A stretch of 64,000 bases of DNA from Streptomyces sp. NBC_01463 (lineage in GTDB: Bacteria > Actinomycetota > Actinomycetes > Streptomycetales > Streptomycetaceae): the NCBI GenBank assembly GCA_036227345.1, contig CP109468.1, positions 7,750,001-7,814,000 on the forward strand. The letters run 5' to 3'. Numbering within the stretch: the stretch's first letter is position 1; each line of letters begins with the position of its first letter. Below, piece by piece: positions 16,337 to 25,129 of the stretch. A program made the translations under genes and the position numbers. A model generated the notes under the pieces. It saw nothing but the letters and a program-made list of their open reading frames with translations. It was not told the origin of the DNA and searched no databases.

Positions 16337-16987
16337 TCAGCTCGGAGCGACGAATCCGGACTCGTAGGCTGCGATGACCGCCTGGGTGCGGTCCCGGGCG
16401 CCCAACTTCGCCAGCACGGCGCTGACATGCGTCTTCACCGTCTCGACGCCCACCATGAGCCGGGCGGCGATCTCGGCATTGGACAGTCCCCTGGCCATCA
16501 GCCGCAGCACGCCCTCTTCGCGTTCCGTGAGCGAGGCCCGCTCCATGACCCTCCTTGCCTTGCTCGTTCCGTACTCTGCCGCGAGCTGCCGGACCGCGGC
16601 CGGGAACAGCAGGGACTCGCCCTCGGCCACCAACCGCACCGCGTGCACGATCTCGGCCGGCCGGGCCCGCTTGAGGAGAAACCCGTCCGCCCCCGCGCGC
16701 AGCGCCTCATAGACGTACTCATCGTTCTCGAACGTCGTCACCACCAGGATCTTCGGCGGCTCCGGCACCGTGCGCAGCACGACCCGCGTCGCCTCGATGC
16801 CATCCATCAGCGGCATGCGGACGTCCATCGCGACCACATCAGGACGCAGTTGACGCACCAGCGGGATCGCCGCCGCACCGTCACCGGCCTCACCCACCAC
16901 TTCGATGTCGGGCTGGGCCTCCAGCACGGCACGCAGTCCCGCGCGGACCAGGGGTTCGTCGTCGACCAGAAGAACGGTAACCGGCAT
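16337..16987 (-). CDS. Two-component response regulator, NarL/LuxR type
   Basis: A 216-residue regulator. The receiver domain has acidic pair DD at 9-10, phospho-acceptor Asp at 55 (VVAMDVRMPLMDG), the Thr of VTTFENDEYV and Lys of GFLLKRARP. The C-terminal LuxR helix-turn-helix is LTEREEGVLRLMARGLSNAEIAARLMVGVETVKTHVSAVLAKL. It lies 4 bp after its kinase gene, so the two are co-transcribed. The divergent ABC transporter is the likely target, as in many actinobacterial NarL-type systems beside ABC exporters. Confidence 0.95.
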   Translation of the reverse strand: MPVTVLLVDDEPLVRAGLRAVLEAQPDIEVVGEAGDGAAAIPLVRQLRPDVVAMDVRMPLMDGIEATRVVLRTVPEPPKILVVTTFENDEYVYEALRAGADGFLLKRARPAEIVHAVRLVAEGESLLFPAAVRQLAAEYGTSKARRVMERASLTEREEGVLRLMARGLSNAEIAARLMVGVETVKTHVSAVLAKLGARDRTQAVIAAYESGFVAPS

Positions 16988-16991
16988 CCGG

Positions 16992-18176
16992 TCAGCGTAT
17001 GCGGTACAGAGGAAGGCTCGCGTGCACCATCCATTCCTCCTTGTACGGTCCCGTCTTGGCAGTGCCGCCCAGCAGTGCCGCTCTCTCCCTGATGCCCCGC
17101 AGCCCGCTTCCACCTCCAGGGTTATCGGACGAATCCTTGAGCGGATCCTTGAGCGGATTCGTCACTTTCAGCTCCAGCCGGCCGTCTGCCACGGTGATGC
17201 GGACCCGGACCGGAACCGATCCGGAATGCCGCAGGACATTGGTGAGGGCCTCCTGGAGGATCCGGTACCCCTCGCGGGACACCGAAGGCGGCACCTGCTC
17301 CAGTGCACCGGACACCTCGGCATCGACCTCGGCCCCGGAAGCGCGAGCCGAGTCCAGCAGACGGCCGGCCTCACTGAGCGACGGCCGCTGCCCCGGCGGC
17401 GTGCCCGACTCGCGCAGCACCCTCAGCACCCGTTCGAGATCGTCCAGGGCGTCTCGGCCCGTCTCCTCGATCGCCACCAGCGCCCGCTCGGTGAACTGGG
17501 GGTCATGCGCCGCCCGGGCCGCGCCTGCCTGCACGACGGCGACCGTCAGGGCGTGTCCGATCGAATCGTGCAGTTCGCGTGCGATCCGGTTGCGTTCGAG
17601 GAGTTGCTCGGTACGCTCCTCCAGCGCGGTTATCCGTTGCATCGGCGTCGGTCCGAGAAGCCACCGGGCGGCAGCCGTGATCAGCTCCCCACAACTGATG
17701 ACCACCGCGAGCAGCATGATCAGAGGCACCGGAGCAAGGACGGCGGCCCACCAGTGCGTGCCCAGGCCCGCGGCGAACCATTCGTCGCTCGGCGCGGAGC
17801 CGACCGCTGAGCGCACGAGATCGACCGTCGTGGCCAGCAGCCAGACCGTCGCCAGTCCGGCCAGCGCCGCACAGCCCAGCCGCACCTCCAGCCAGAGCGC
17901 TGTCCGCCAGCGCTCGGACCATGAGGCGGAGGGAGCCACCGAAATGGTTGCTTCGAGGTTTCCGCGCTCCGCGGGCGTGAGCAGCAACTGCGCCTGGATC
18001 CCCTCGGCGAGGCGCATGCCGGGTATCAGCCCCACCAGGGCTGCGAGGACGACGGGCACCCACGGGGTGTCCGTCGAGATGAAGAGCCACACACTCACGG
18101 CGGCACCCGGCAGGAGCAGATGCAGCCACCGGGTGTAGGTGACCGGCGCGGTCAGCGGGCGGAGGAAGCTGGACAT
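16992..18176 (-). CDS. Two-component sensor histidine kinase, HisKA_3 type
   Basis: A 394-residue kinase with four to five predicted membrane helices in the first ~170 residues (WLHLLLPGAAVSVWLFIS, VPVVLAALVGLIPGM, CAALAGLATVWLLATTV, WWAAVLAPVPLIMLLAVVIS). The dimerisation helix holds the phospho-acceptor His203 (RIARELHDSIGHAL). The HATPase domain has REGYRILQEALTNVLRHS and GSGLRGIRERAALLGG. A short internal duplication in the linker (LKDP then LKDS) comes from a 12-bp direct repeat near 17140-17160. There is no extracellular domain, so it probably senses membrane state or a membrane-active compound. ATG 18176 has only a weak ribosome site. Confidence 0.94.
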   Translation of the reverse strand: MSSFLRPLTAPVTYTRWLHLLLPGAAVSVWLFISTDTPWVPVVLAALVGLIPGMRLAEGIQAQLLLTPAERGNLEATISVAPSASWSERWRTALWLEVRLGCAALAGLATVWLLATTVDLVRSAVGSAPSDEWFAAGLGTHWWAAVLAPVPLIMLLAVVISCGELITAAARWLLGPTPMQRITALEERTEQLLERNRIARELHDSIGHALTVAVVQAGAARAAHDPQFTERALVAIEETGRDALDDLERVLRVLRESGTPPGQRPSLSEAGRLLDSARASGAEVDAEVSGALEQVPPSVSREGYRILQEALTNVLRHSGSVPVRVRITVADGRLELKVTNPLKDPLKDSSDNPGGGSGLRGIRERAALLGGTAKTGPYKEEWMVHASLPLYRIR

Positions 18177-18283
18177 GCCACCATCGTGCCAGCGCGCTCG
18201 ACGCGGTGGCTCCCCCGAGCGAGGGAGATGATCCACTCCGGCGGGGGAGGACCGCCGGCGGGTGTGGCGGCGACGCTGAGGAC

Positions 18284-19222
18284 ATGACCAGCATCGACGT
18301 CAACGAGCTCACCAAGGACTACGGCGCGACCCGTGCCGTGGATCGACTCACGTTCAGCGTGCGGCCCGGCCGGGTCACCGGTTTCCTCGGACCGAACGGG
18401 GCGGGCAAATCCACCACGATGCGGCTTGTCCTCGGCCTGGACCGGCCCACCGCCGGCACCGCGACGATCGGCGGCCGGCCCTACGCGGCTCTGGGCGATC
18501 CGCTGCGCCACGTCGGGGTACTGCTCGACGCGCAGTCCGCGCACGGCTCGCGGACGGCGCGCAACCACCTCCTCGCCCTGGCCACGAGCAACGGCCTGAG
18601 CGGGACAAGAGTCGAGGAAGTCCTGAAGGAGGCCGGACTCGGACAAGTCGGGGGCCGGCGGATCAGAACGTTCTCCCTCGGCATGCGCCAACGCCTGGGC
18701 ATAGCGGCCGCGCTGCTCGGAGACCCGGAGGTGGTCATGCTCGACGAGCCTTCGAACGGTCTCGACCCCGAAGGCATCGTCTGGATCCGGGAACTGATGA
18801 AGCGGCTCGCCCGGGAGGGGCGCACGGTGCTGGTCTCCAGCCACCTGATGAACGAGACGTCGTCCTTCGCCGACCATCTGATCGTCCTGGGGCGGGGCCG
18901 GTTGCTGGTCGACCTCCCGATGCGGGAGTTCCTCGACTCCCGGAGCCGGCCCAGCGTCCGGGTACGCACGACCGAACCGGCCCGGTTCGGGGAGGTCCTG
19001 GCTCACAAGGGATACCGGGCCGAGCGGAACGAAGACGGCTACTGGACCGTGCACGCGGCGAGAGCGCAGGAAATCGGGGTCCTCGCCGCCGCGGAAGGCC
19101 TTCCGGTTCTTCAGCTCACCGACGAACAGGCCACGCTGGAACAGGCCTACCTGGATCTCACCGCCGGTGCGACGGAGTTCGAGTCCGCCGCTGACGGAGC
19201 CACCACCCGACAGGAGGCCTGA
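18284..19222 (+). CDS. ABC transporter ATP-binding protein
   Basis: A 312-residue ATPase of the drug/lantibiotic export type. It has Walker A GPNGAGKST, Q-loop region VGVLLDAQSAHG, signature FSLGMRQRLGIA, Walker B VVMLDEPSNGLDP and the switch His in VSSHLMNE. The C-terminal ~80 residues are the extension typical of this subfamily. It is followed after 2 bp by the permease gene. Divergent from the two-component system, which probably controls export. The substrate is unknown. Confidence 0.95.
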   Translation: MTSIDVNELTKDYGATRAVDRLTFSVRPGRVTGFLGPNGAGKSTTMRLVLGLDRPTAGTATIGGRPYAALGDPLRHVGVLLDAQSAHGSRTARNHLLALATSNGLSGTRVEEVLKEAGLGQVGGRRIRTFSLGMRQRLGIAAALLGDPEVVMLDEPSNGLDPEGIVWIRELMKRLAREGRTVLVSSHLMNETSSFADHLIVLGRGRLLVDLPMREFLDSRSRPSVRVRTTEPARFGEVLAHKGYRAERNEDGYWTVHAARAQEIGVLAAAEGLPVLQLTDEQATLEQAYLDLTAGATEFESAADGATTRQEA

Positions 19223-19224
19223 CC

Positions 19225-19962
19225 ATGTCCACCACCGCAGTTCTGCACTCCGAGTGGATCAAGATCAGATCTGTGCGCTCGGTCGCCGGATCTCTGACGG
19301 CGGTCTTCCTCGCCACCATGGCTGTCACGGTGCTCACCTTCGCCACGGTCGGCCAGGCCGAGGCGGACAAGGCGGACGCGGACCTCGTCTTCGGAGCCTT
19401 CTACGCTTTGAACTTCGGTCAGATCGCCGCCATAAGCTTCGGGGCGACAGCGATCTCGTCCGAGTACGTCAACGGAGCGCTGCGCATCTCGCTGGCAGCG
19501 GTTCCACGGCGCACCCTCTTCTACACGGTCAAGATGTCGCTTGTCGGAGGCGCTGTTCTTGCCGTCGGGCTCGTCACCAGCTTCAGTTCATTCCTGACGG
19601 GACAGTTGTTTATGGGGGAGTACGCCGTCGGTCTGGGCGAACCGGGCGCCCTTCGGGCCGCTTTCGGCGGCGGGATATATCTCGCCCTGATGGCGCTCTT
19701 CGCCGCCGGGCTGACGGTTCTGTTCCGCAGCGCCGTTGCCGTGCTCAGCCTGCTCATCCCCTTCATCCTGATCGCTTCGTTCGTCGTCGGGGATATCGCC
19801 GGCGGTGCGGCCGACTATCTGCCCGACCGGGCCGGACAGTTGGTTCTGCACCAGCATGTGGAGAGTAGCCTCGGCCCTTGGACAGGATTGGCCGTCACTG
19901 CGGCCTGGGCTGCGGCGGCGCTCCTCGCCGGATGGTGGGCACTGCGGAGCAGGGACGCCTAG
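19225..19962 (+). CDS. ABC transporter permease
   Basis: A 245-residue permease with six predicted helices. It begins with HSEWIKIRSVRSVAGSLTAVFLATMAVT, a typical ABC-2 type entry (EWxKxRS), and has TAISSEYVNGALRISLAAVPRR, the coupling segment seen in this family. It is the partner of the upstream ATPase; two such pairs would form the exporter in the membrane. The gap to the ATPase stop is only 2 bp, which suggests translational coupling. Confidence 0.93.
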   Translation: MSTTAVLHSEWIKIRSVRSVAGSLTAVFLATMAVTVLTFATVGQAEADKADADLVFGAFYALNFGQIAAISFGATAISSEYVNGALRISLAAVPRRTLFYTVKMSLVGGAVLAVGLVTSFSSFLTGQLFMGEYAVGLGEPGALRAAFGGGIYLALMALFAAGLTVLFRSAVAVLSLLIPFILIASFVVGDIAGGAADYLPDRAGQLVLHQHVESSLGPWTGLAVTAAWAAAALLAGWWALRSRDA

Positions 19963-20090
19963 ACCATGAGGAGGAGCGGTCGGATCGGCGGGAAGGCGGG
20001 AATGCCGGAAGACCGGAACGAGATGGCCTAAATCGCCCTAAAGGAAAGGGCAGGGCTTCCGTTGTCAGTGCAGGGCGGTTTACTGACGGC

Positions 20091-20528
20091 ATGACCACCG
20101 CACATCACCTCCGCCTCATCGACGGGATGCGCACCCGAGAGTTTCCCGCGGAGCGCATCCGATCGGGTTCGGGAGTCAGCGGGCCCGGCTACCACACGGC
20201 ATCACTGCACGCCGATGACGACCACTGGGACGACGACGAAGCAGGGCGGCTGGAGCACCGTGTGCAGTGTCTCGCGGAGCACGAGGCGTTGTTCACGTTG
20301 CTCGGGGTGCGATGGGGTGAACCACAGCCGATCAGTCTGTGGAGTGCGCAGGAGCGAATGATGTCCGGCGAGGAGATACCCGACCCGTGGGCCGAGATGG
20401 TGGCCGGGTGTGAGGAACTGCGCCTCTGGCACATAGACGAGCTCTGGATAGGCCTGGCGCTCTACCTGGAGGAGGGTGGCCCAGGGTGCGAGCTCGGCGT
20501 GGTGGTGACCGAGATCGATCCCCCATGA
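20091..20528 (+). CDS. Hypothetical protein
   Basis: A 145-residue acidic soluble protein, not recognised. It has an Asp/His-rich patch (HADDDHWDDDEAGRLEH) and a Trp-rich C-terminal half (LWSAQERMMSGEEIPDPWAEM, LRLWHIDELWIGLALYLEEGG). Coding-like composition and the absence of stops support a real gene. ATG 20091 was taken because the frame upstream is low-complexity and crosses the permease end. No clear ribosome site is seen. There is no evident partner. Confidence 0.65.
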   Translation: MTTAHHLRLIDGMRTREFPAERIRSGSGVSGPGYHTASLHADDDHWDDDEAGRLEHRVQCLAEHEALFTLLGVRWGEPQPISLWSAQERMMSGEEIPDPWAEMVAGCEELRLWHIDELWIGLALYLEEGGPGCELGVVVTEIDPP

Positions 20529-20635
20529 TCCCCCTCGCGATCCCGTTCACGATCCCTTTCGGGATGTGAGCGGCCCGGCCGGGGCTTGGAGTGGGGCGTG
20601 GGGGCGTCAGCTGTGAGGGTGCGACGAGAACGCAC

Positions 20636-20673
20636 GGAGAGACCGGCAACGTCCGGAGGGACCGGCAACGTCC
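20636..20673. repeat. Tandem 19-bp direct repeat (two copies)
   Basis: GGAGAGACCGGCAACGTCC (20636-20654) is followed directly by GGAGGGACCGGCAACGTCC (20655-20673), one base different. Confidence 0.9.
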
Positions 20674-20767
20674 GCGGGTGATTCCCCTCCATGGGGAGAT
20701 GCCGGCTGGGTTCGCTCTCTCGCTCACTCGGATTCTCGGTCGTGTCGGGCCAGTGGTGGGGCCGGGT

Positions 20768-20835
20768 GAATCCAGTAGGCAGACGAATCCAGTAGGCAGA
20801 CGAATCCGGCAGGCAGACGAATCCGGCAGCCAGTC
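20768..20835. repeat. Tandem 17-bp repeats (four copies)
   Basis: GAATCCAGTAGGCAGAC occurs at 20768 and 20785; GAATCCGGCAGGCAGAC at 20802; a degenerate fourth copy at 20819. The array lies 25 bp beyond the mug stop. With the 19-bp repeat nearby, the 330-bp gap 20529-20859 is mostly repeats and holds no gene. Confidence 0.92.
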
Positions 20836-20859
20836 GCCAGTCGAGAGATCTGCCGGTTG

Positions 20860-21426
20860 TCAGACGTCGCCAGAGGGACGGCTTGCCGGGTTCGAGTCGA
20901 CGGCCGTTCGTAGACGTCCGTACTCATCCGCCATTGACTGCACGGTCCAGTGGGCGTTCAAGCCGCTGGGGTTGGGCAGTGCCCAGACGCGGGCGCCACC
21001 GATCTTCCGGTCCTGGGGCCCGACCTGTGCCTTCCGCTCGCCGAATGCGGTCCGGTAGGCCGTGATACCGACGACCGCCAGCCACCGCGGCTGAAGCCTC
21101 TCGACCTTCGCGGTGAGGATCTGTCCCCCGGCACGGAATTCCTCGGCGGACAGCTCGTCGGCCCGGGCCGTTGCCCTGGCGACCACATTGGTGATGCCCA
21201 GCCCATAGCCGAGGAGTTCTGACTGCTCGCTGGGCTTCAACTGCCTGGGAGTGAATCCGGACAGATGGAGCACCGGCCAGAAACGATTACCAGGGAAGGC
21301 GAAGTGATGACCTGTGGCACCTGTCATCAAGCTCGGGTTGATTCCGCAGAACAGCACGCGCAGGCCGCCCGCGACCACATCGGGAACCACGCGGTCACGG
21401 GCGGCCTGGAGCTCTTCGGGCTTCAT
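20860..21426 (-). CDS. mug: G/U mismatch-specific uracil-DNA glycosylase
   Basis: A 188-residue base-excision repair enzyme of the Mug/TDG family. The N-terminal catalytic motif is LRVLFCGINPSLMTGATGHHFAFPGNRFWPVL, with the Asn of GINP positioning water. The second motif is ALPNPSGLNAHW, which intercalates in DNA. It removes uracil or ethenocytosine opposite guanine. ATG 21426 begins the family homology. The gene lies 22 bp downstream of purB on the same strand and is probably co-transcribed. The 3' flank is the 17-bp repeat array. Confidence 0.94.
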   Translation of the reverse strand: MKPEELQAARDRVVPDVVAGGLRVLFCGINPSLMTGATGHHFAFPGNRFWPVLHLSGFTPRQLKPSEQSELLGYGLGITNVVARATARADELSAEEFRAGGQILTAKVERLQPRWLAVVGITAYRTAFGERKAQVGPQDRKIGGARVWALPNPSGLNAHWTVQSMADEYGRLRTAVDSNPASRPSGDV

Positions 21427-21448
21427 CGCGCGATCGTCCGGGCGCTCA

Positions 21449-22891
21449 TCAGAGGATGGAGCCGGGTGTGTAACCGGCGGCCTCCGGGTGCTGCTTGGTC
21501 AGCTCCTCGATCCGGGAGACGAGTGCGGTGACCTGGTCGCCCGCCGCGCCCGTGAAGGAGAGCTTGTCGGCCATGAGCTCGTCCAGCTGCCCACGGTCGA
21601 GCGGGATGCGCTCGTCCGCTGCCAGCTTGTCCAGCAGCTCGTTGCGCTCCGTGCCCTGCTCGCGCATGGCCAGGGCGGACGCGACCGCGTTCTCCTTGAT
21701 GGCCTCGTGGGCGACCTCGCGGCCGACACCTGCACGGACCGCGCCCATCAGGACCTTGGTCGTGGCGAGGAAGGGAAGGTAGCGGTCCAGCTCGCGGGCG
21801 ACGACGGCCGGGAAGGCGCCGAACTCGTCGAGCACCGTCAGGAAGGTCTCGAGGAGACCGTCGAACGCGAAGAACGCGTCGGGAAGGGCCACCCTGCGGA
21901 CCACGGAGCAGGACACGTCGCCCTCGTTCCACTGGTCACCGGCCAGTTCACCGGTCATCGACGCGTAACCGCGAAGGATCACCATCAGGCCGTTGACGCG
22001 CTCGCAGGAGCGGGTGTTCATCTTGTGCGGCATGGCGGAGGAGCCGACCTGGCCCGGCTTGAAGCCCTCGGTCACCAGCTCGTGGCCTGCCATCAGGCGG
22101 ATGGTCTTCGCGACCGACGAAGGAGCCGCGGCCAGCTGCACCAGGGCCGTCACCACGTCGTAGTCGAGCGAGCGCGGGTAGACCTGGCCCACCGAGGTGA
22201 AGGCCTGGGCGAAGCCGAGGTGTCCGGCGATGCGCTGCTCCAGGTCGGCGAGCTTTTCCGCATCGCCGCCCAGCAGGTCGAGCATGTCCTGAGCCGTGCC
22301 GACGGGGCCCTTGATCCCACGCAGCGGGTAGCGGCCCAGCAGGTCCTCGAGCCGGCCGTACGCAACGAGGAGTTCGTCCGCCGCGGTCGCGAAGCGCTTG
22401 CCGAGCGTCGTCGCCTGCGCGGCGACGTTGTGGGACCGGCCGGCGATGACCAGCTCGCGGTACTCACCGGCGAGCTTTCCGAGCCGGGCCAGGACGGCGA
22501 CCGTACGGTCGCGCATCAGCTCCAGGGACAGCCGGATCTGAAGCTGCTCGACGTTCTCGGTCAGGTCGCGGGACGTCATGCCCTTGTGGACCTGCTCGTG
22601 GCCGGCGAGGGCATTGAACTCCTCGATGCGGGCCTTGACGTCGTGCCGGGTCACCTTCTCGCGCTCGGCGATCGAGGCCAGATCGACATGGTCGAGGACG
22701 CGCTCGTAATCGGCGAGGGCCGCGTCGGGTACCTCGATCCCGAGGTCCTTCTGGGCGCGCAGCACCGCCAGCCACAGCTGACGTTCCAGCTTCACCTTCT
22801 GCTCGGGGGACCAGAGGACAGCCAGCTCCGTAGAGGCGTAGCGGCCGGCCAGGACATTGGGGATGCGAGGCTTCGCAGACACAGCAGTCAC
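21449..22891 (-). CDS. purB: Adenylosuccinate lyase
   Basis: A 480-residue lyase of the fumarase/aspartase superfamily. It cleaves SAICAR and adenylosuccinate in purine synthesis. Visible are the His-containing GHEQVHKGMTSRDLTENVEQL, AGRSHNVAAQATTLGKRFA, and the family signature loop GSSAMPHKMNTRSCERVN with the mobile catalytic serine. GTG start at 22891. A TAGAAT box sits eight bases upstream, so the mRNA is probably leaderless. mug follows. Full length for the actinobacterial form. Confidence 0.97.
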   Translation of the reverse strand: MTAVSAKPRIPNVLAGRYASTELAVLWSPEQKVKLERQLWLAVLRAQKDLGIEVPDAALADYERVLDHVDLASIAEREKVTRHDVKARIEEFNALAGHEQVHKGMTSRDLTENVEQLQIRLSLELMRDRTVAVLARLGKLAGEYRELVIAGRSHNVAAQATTLGKRFATAADELLVAYGRLEDLLGRYPLRGIKGPVGTAQDMLDLLGGDAEKLADLEQRIAGHLGFAQAFTSVGQVYPRSLDYDVVTALVQLAAAPSSVAKTIRLMAGHELVTEGFKPGQVGSSAMPHKMNTRSCERVNGLMVILRGYASMTGELAGDQWNEGDVSCSVVRRVALPDAFFAFDGLLETFLTVLDEFGAFPAVVARELDRYLPFLATTKVLMGAVRAGVGREVAHEAIKENAVASALAMREQGTERNELLDKLAADERIPLDRGQLDELMADKLSFTGAAGDQVTALVSRIEELTKQHPEAAGYTPGSIL

Positions 22892-22899
22892 GTGTGCAG

Positions 22900-22905
22900 A
22901 TTCTA
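22900..22905 (-). promoter_or_regulatory. -10 element of purB, probable leaderless start
   Basis: TAGAAT on the minus strand, 8 bases before the GTG start at 22891. There is no Shine-Dalgarno between. The -35 region is poor. Confidence 0.45.
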
Positions 22906-22970
22906 CTGGCGGTTTATGCAGGTCGGCGCCGCACCCCGGTTTGTGGGTTGCTACGAGCGTGCGGACGGAG

Positions 22971-23080
22971 ACACAGGGCCAGACACAGCCGTGGACTCAG
23001 GCGTGGACGCGGACGCGCGCACAGACGCAGACGCGGACGCGGACGCGGGCACGCACGCAGACAGAGACACAGCCGCGAAT
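22971..23080. repeat. Simple 6-bp-periodic repeat region
   Basis: Degenerate runs of GACGCG, GACACA and GCAGAC give a six-base period over about 100 bp between the SGNH gene end and the purB promoter. In one frame it would read as Asp-Ala repeats, but no gene is supported. Confidence 0.7.
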
Positions 23081-23131
23081 GTGGGAGCCGGCAGCCGGGG
23101 CTGTGCCCCGCTGCCCTTCTCGGTGGGTCTG

Positions 23132-23974
23132 CTACTCGTCCGCGTCCAGGCGGCGCCAGGTGGCCACGGGGCCCGGAGCGGCAGCGTCCTCCGGGGTGAC
23201 CCAGAAGGCCCGTCCCAGCTCGGCGCTGAACTGCGCTCCCGTCCTGCCGTCACCCGACGAGCGTCCGGTCAGGCGCCGCCCGATCCAGGGGAACAGGTGC
23301 TGGCGGGCGAACCGCAGGTCGTCGACCCGCCGGGTGGCCCAGCGCGGCGGGACCGCGGAGGGCAGTACCGTCTGCCAGTCGTCCTCCGGCGGCAGCCCCA
23401 GCTTCTGCCAGACCGCCTCGGACACCCTCCGGTGCCCCTCGGCGGTCAGGTGGAGACGGTCGACGTCCCACATCCTGGGGTCGCCCAGCACGGCGGACCC
23501 GTAAAGATCGACGACGACTGCATCGTGCCGGGCGGCCAGATCGTCGACCAGGGTGAAGAGCTCTTCCATCCGTGGCCGGAAGCGCTCCATCACCGGTCCG
23601 TTGCGTCCGGGGCTGCGCATCAGCACGAGCTTCTTGCAGGAGGGAGCGAGGCGCTCCACGGCCTCTTCCATCCGGCCGCGGACCATGCCCATGTCGCACT
23701 TGGGCCGCAGGGTGTCGTTCAGGCCGCCGACCAGCGTCACCACGTCCGCCTGCATGGCCGCTGCCACGTCCACCTGCTCGTCCACGATCTGGCCGATGAG
23801 CTTCCCGCGCACGGCGAGATTGGCGTAGCGGAATCCGGGGGTGCGGGTGGCAAGCCGGGTGGCAAGGATGTCGGCCCAGCCCCCGTACGAGCCGTCGGGC
23901 AGGAGGTCCGACATGCCCTCGGTGAACGAGTCGCCGACCGCGACGAGACTGGTGTATTCGGCATTCATTTCCAT
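23132..23974 (-). CDS. SGNH/GDSL hydrolase
   Basis: A 280-residue hydrolase. Block I is VAVGDSFTEGMSD (catalytic Ser), block II has the Gly of LAVRGKLIGQI, block III is LVGGLNDTLRP (Asn), and block V is DVDRLHLTAEGHR (catalytic Asp and His). There is no signal peptide, so it is probably cytoplasmic; typical activities are esterase or lipase. The C-terminal ~80 residues (after VWQKLGLP) are the extension seen in actinobacterial members. ATG 23974 was chosen; MNAEY, two codons on, is an alternative. Confidence 0.93.
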   Translation of the reverse strand: MEMNAEYTSLVAVGDSFTEGMSDLLPDGSYGGWADILATRLATRTPGFRYANLAVRGKLIGQIVDEQVDVAAAMQADVVTLVGGLNDTLRPKCDMGMVRGRMEEAVERLAPSCKKLVLMRSPGRNGPVMERFRPRMEELFTLVDDLAARHDAVVVDLYGSAVLGDPRMWDVDRLHLTAEGHRRVSEAVWQKLGLPPEDDWQTVLPSAVPPRWATRRVDDLRFARQHLFPWIGRRLTGRSSGDGRTGAQFSAELGRAFWVTPEDAAAPGPVATWRRLDADE

Positions 23975-24042
23975 GGCGCTGTGATCGTATCGCGGTGCGC
24001 TCCACCGCTTGCCGGGAGCCAGTGGCCGCACCGCTCCTGCGC

Positions 24043-24076
24043 CCGGTCCCGCGCCCTCGGGGGGAGGCGGGACCGG
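24043..24076. terminator. Hairpin terminator after the CNNM/CBS pair
   Basis: CCGGTCCCGC-N14-GCGGGACCGG is a perfect 10-bp stem 34 bp past the end of the downstream CNNM/CBS gene. Confidence 0.65.
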
Positions 24077-24109
24077 ACACCGGCGCCGGGGTGGGTGCCG
24101 GGGCCGGGG

Positions 24110-25129
24110 TCAGCGCGGCTGTGCCCGGCCCACGAGTTCCCGGAGCACGTCCTCCATCGTGACCATGCCGGCCAGCCGGTCGTCCTCGTCGAGAACGGCC
24201 GCCAGATGCGTACGGCTGCGGCGGAGAGCGGTCAGTACGTCGTCGAGCGGTGTCGCCGCCCGTACCCGGGCGATGGGCCGCATCGCGGTCACCGGGAACG
24301 GCATGTCACGGGGGGTGACGTCGAGGGCGTCCTTCACATGGAGGTAGCCCAGGATCCGCTGTTCGCTGTCCATGACCGGGAATCGAGAGAACCCGGTCTC
24401 GGACGAGAGCCGCTCCAGTTCCTCGGGCGTCGTCCCGACCCTCGTGTACATCACCCGGTCCACCGGCAGCACCACGTCCCGCACCGGCCTGCGCCCCAGT
24501 TCCAGCGCATGGTGCAGGCGCTCGGCCGCCCTGTCGTCGACCAGTCCCGCGTCGCCGGCGTCCTTGACGAGTCTGGCCAGCTCGTCGTCCGAGAAGGTGG
24601 CCGACACCTCGTCCTTTGTCTCCACCCGCAACAGCTTCAGCAGCAAGTTGGCGAAGGCGTTGATCGCGAAGATCACCGGTCGCAGCGCCCGGGCCAGCGT
24701 CACCAGCGGAGGCCCGAGCAGCAGAGCGGTGCGCACGGGCTCGGCCAGTGCGATGTTCTTCGGCACCATCTCGCCCAGCAGCATGTGGAGGTACGTGGCC
24801 ACCGACAGCGCGATCACGAACGAGATCGGATGGACCAGGCCGTGCGGCACGCCCACGGCGTCGAAGAGAGGTTCCAGCAGATGCGCGATGGCGGGCTCGG
24901 CCACGATGCCGAGAACCAGGGTGCACAGCGTGATGCCGAGCTGTGCCGCCGCGAGCAGCGCCGACACGTGCTCGAGCCCCCAGATGACGCTTCGTGCCCT
25001 CCGGTTCCCCTCTTCGGCCTGCGGTTCGATCTGACTCCGCCGCACGGAGATGAGAGCGAACTCCGCACCGACGAAGAACGCGTTCACGACGAGGGTCATC
25101 AGGCCGATGAAAAGCTGTACGGCGGTCAT
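24110..25129 (-). CDS. CNNM/CBS-domain membrane protein (hemolysin family), short form
   Basis: A 339-residue protein. Residues ~1-165 are the DUF21/CNNM membrane domain (MTAVQLFIGLMTLVVNAFFVGAEFALISVRRSQIE, LGITLCTLVLGIVAEPAI, ATYLHMLLGEMVPKNIAL). Two CBS domains follow (MYTRVGTTPEELERLSSETGFSRFPV; TPLDDVLTALRRSRTHLAAVLDEDDRLAGMVTMEDVL). It lacks the C-terminal CorC/HlyC domain of its upstream partner. Family members are linked to Mg2+/Co2+ handling. The ATG overlaps the partner stop by 4 bp (translational coupling), and the two may form a heteromer. Confidence 0.94.
   Translation of the reverse strand: MTAVQLFIGLMTLVVNAFFVGAEFALISVRRSQIEPQAEEGNRRARSVIWGLEHVSALLAAAQLGITLCTLVLGIVAEPAIAHLLEPLFDAVGVPHGLVHPISFVIALSVATYLHMLLGEMVPKNIALAEPVRTALLLGPPLVTLARALRPVIFAINAFANLLLKLLRVETKDEVSATFSDDELARLVKDAGDAGLVDDRAAERLHHALELGRRPVRDVVLPVDRVMYTRVGTTPEELERLSSETGFSRFPVMDSEQRILGYLHVKDALDVTPRDMPFPVTAMRPIARVRAATPLDDVLTALRRSRTHLAAVLDEDDRLAGMVTMEDVLRELVGRAQPR

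Noticed and set aside
20880..20910. GGTTCGAGTC looks like a tRNA T-loop
   Set aside because: It lies in the coding end of mug, and no acceptor, D or anticodon arm can be folded around it.
22971..23080. Asp-Ala repeat protein in the simple repeat
   Set aside because: The frame is only open by repeat composition and has no start or ribosome site.
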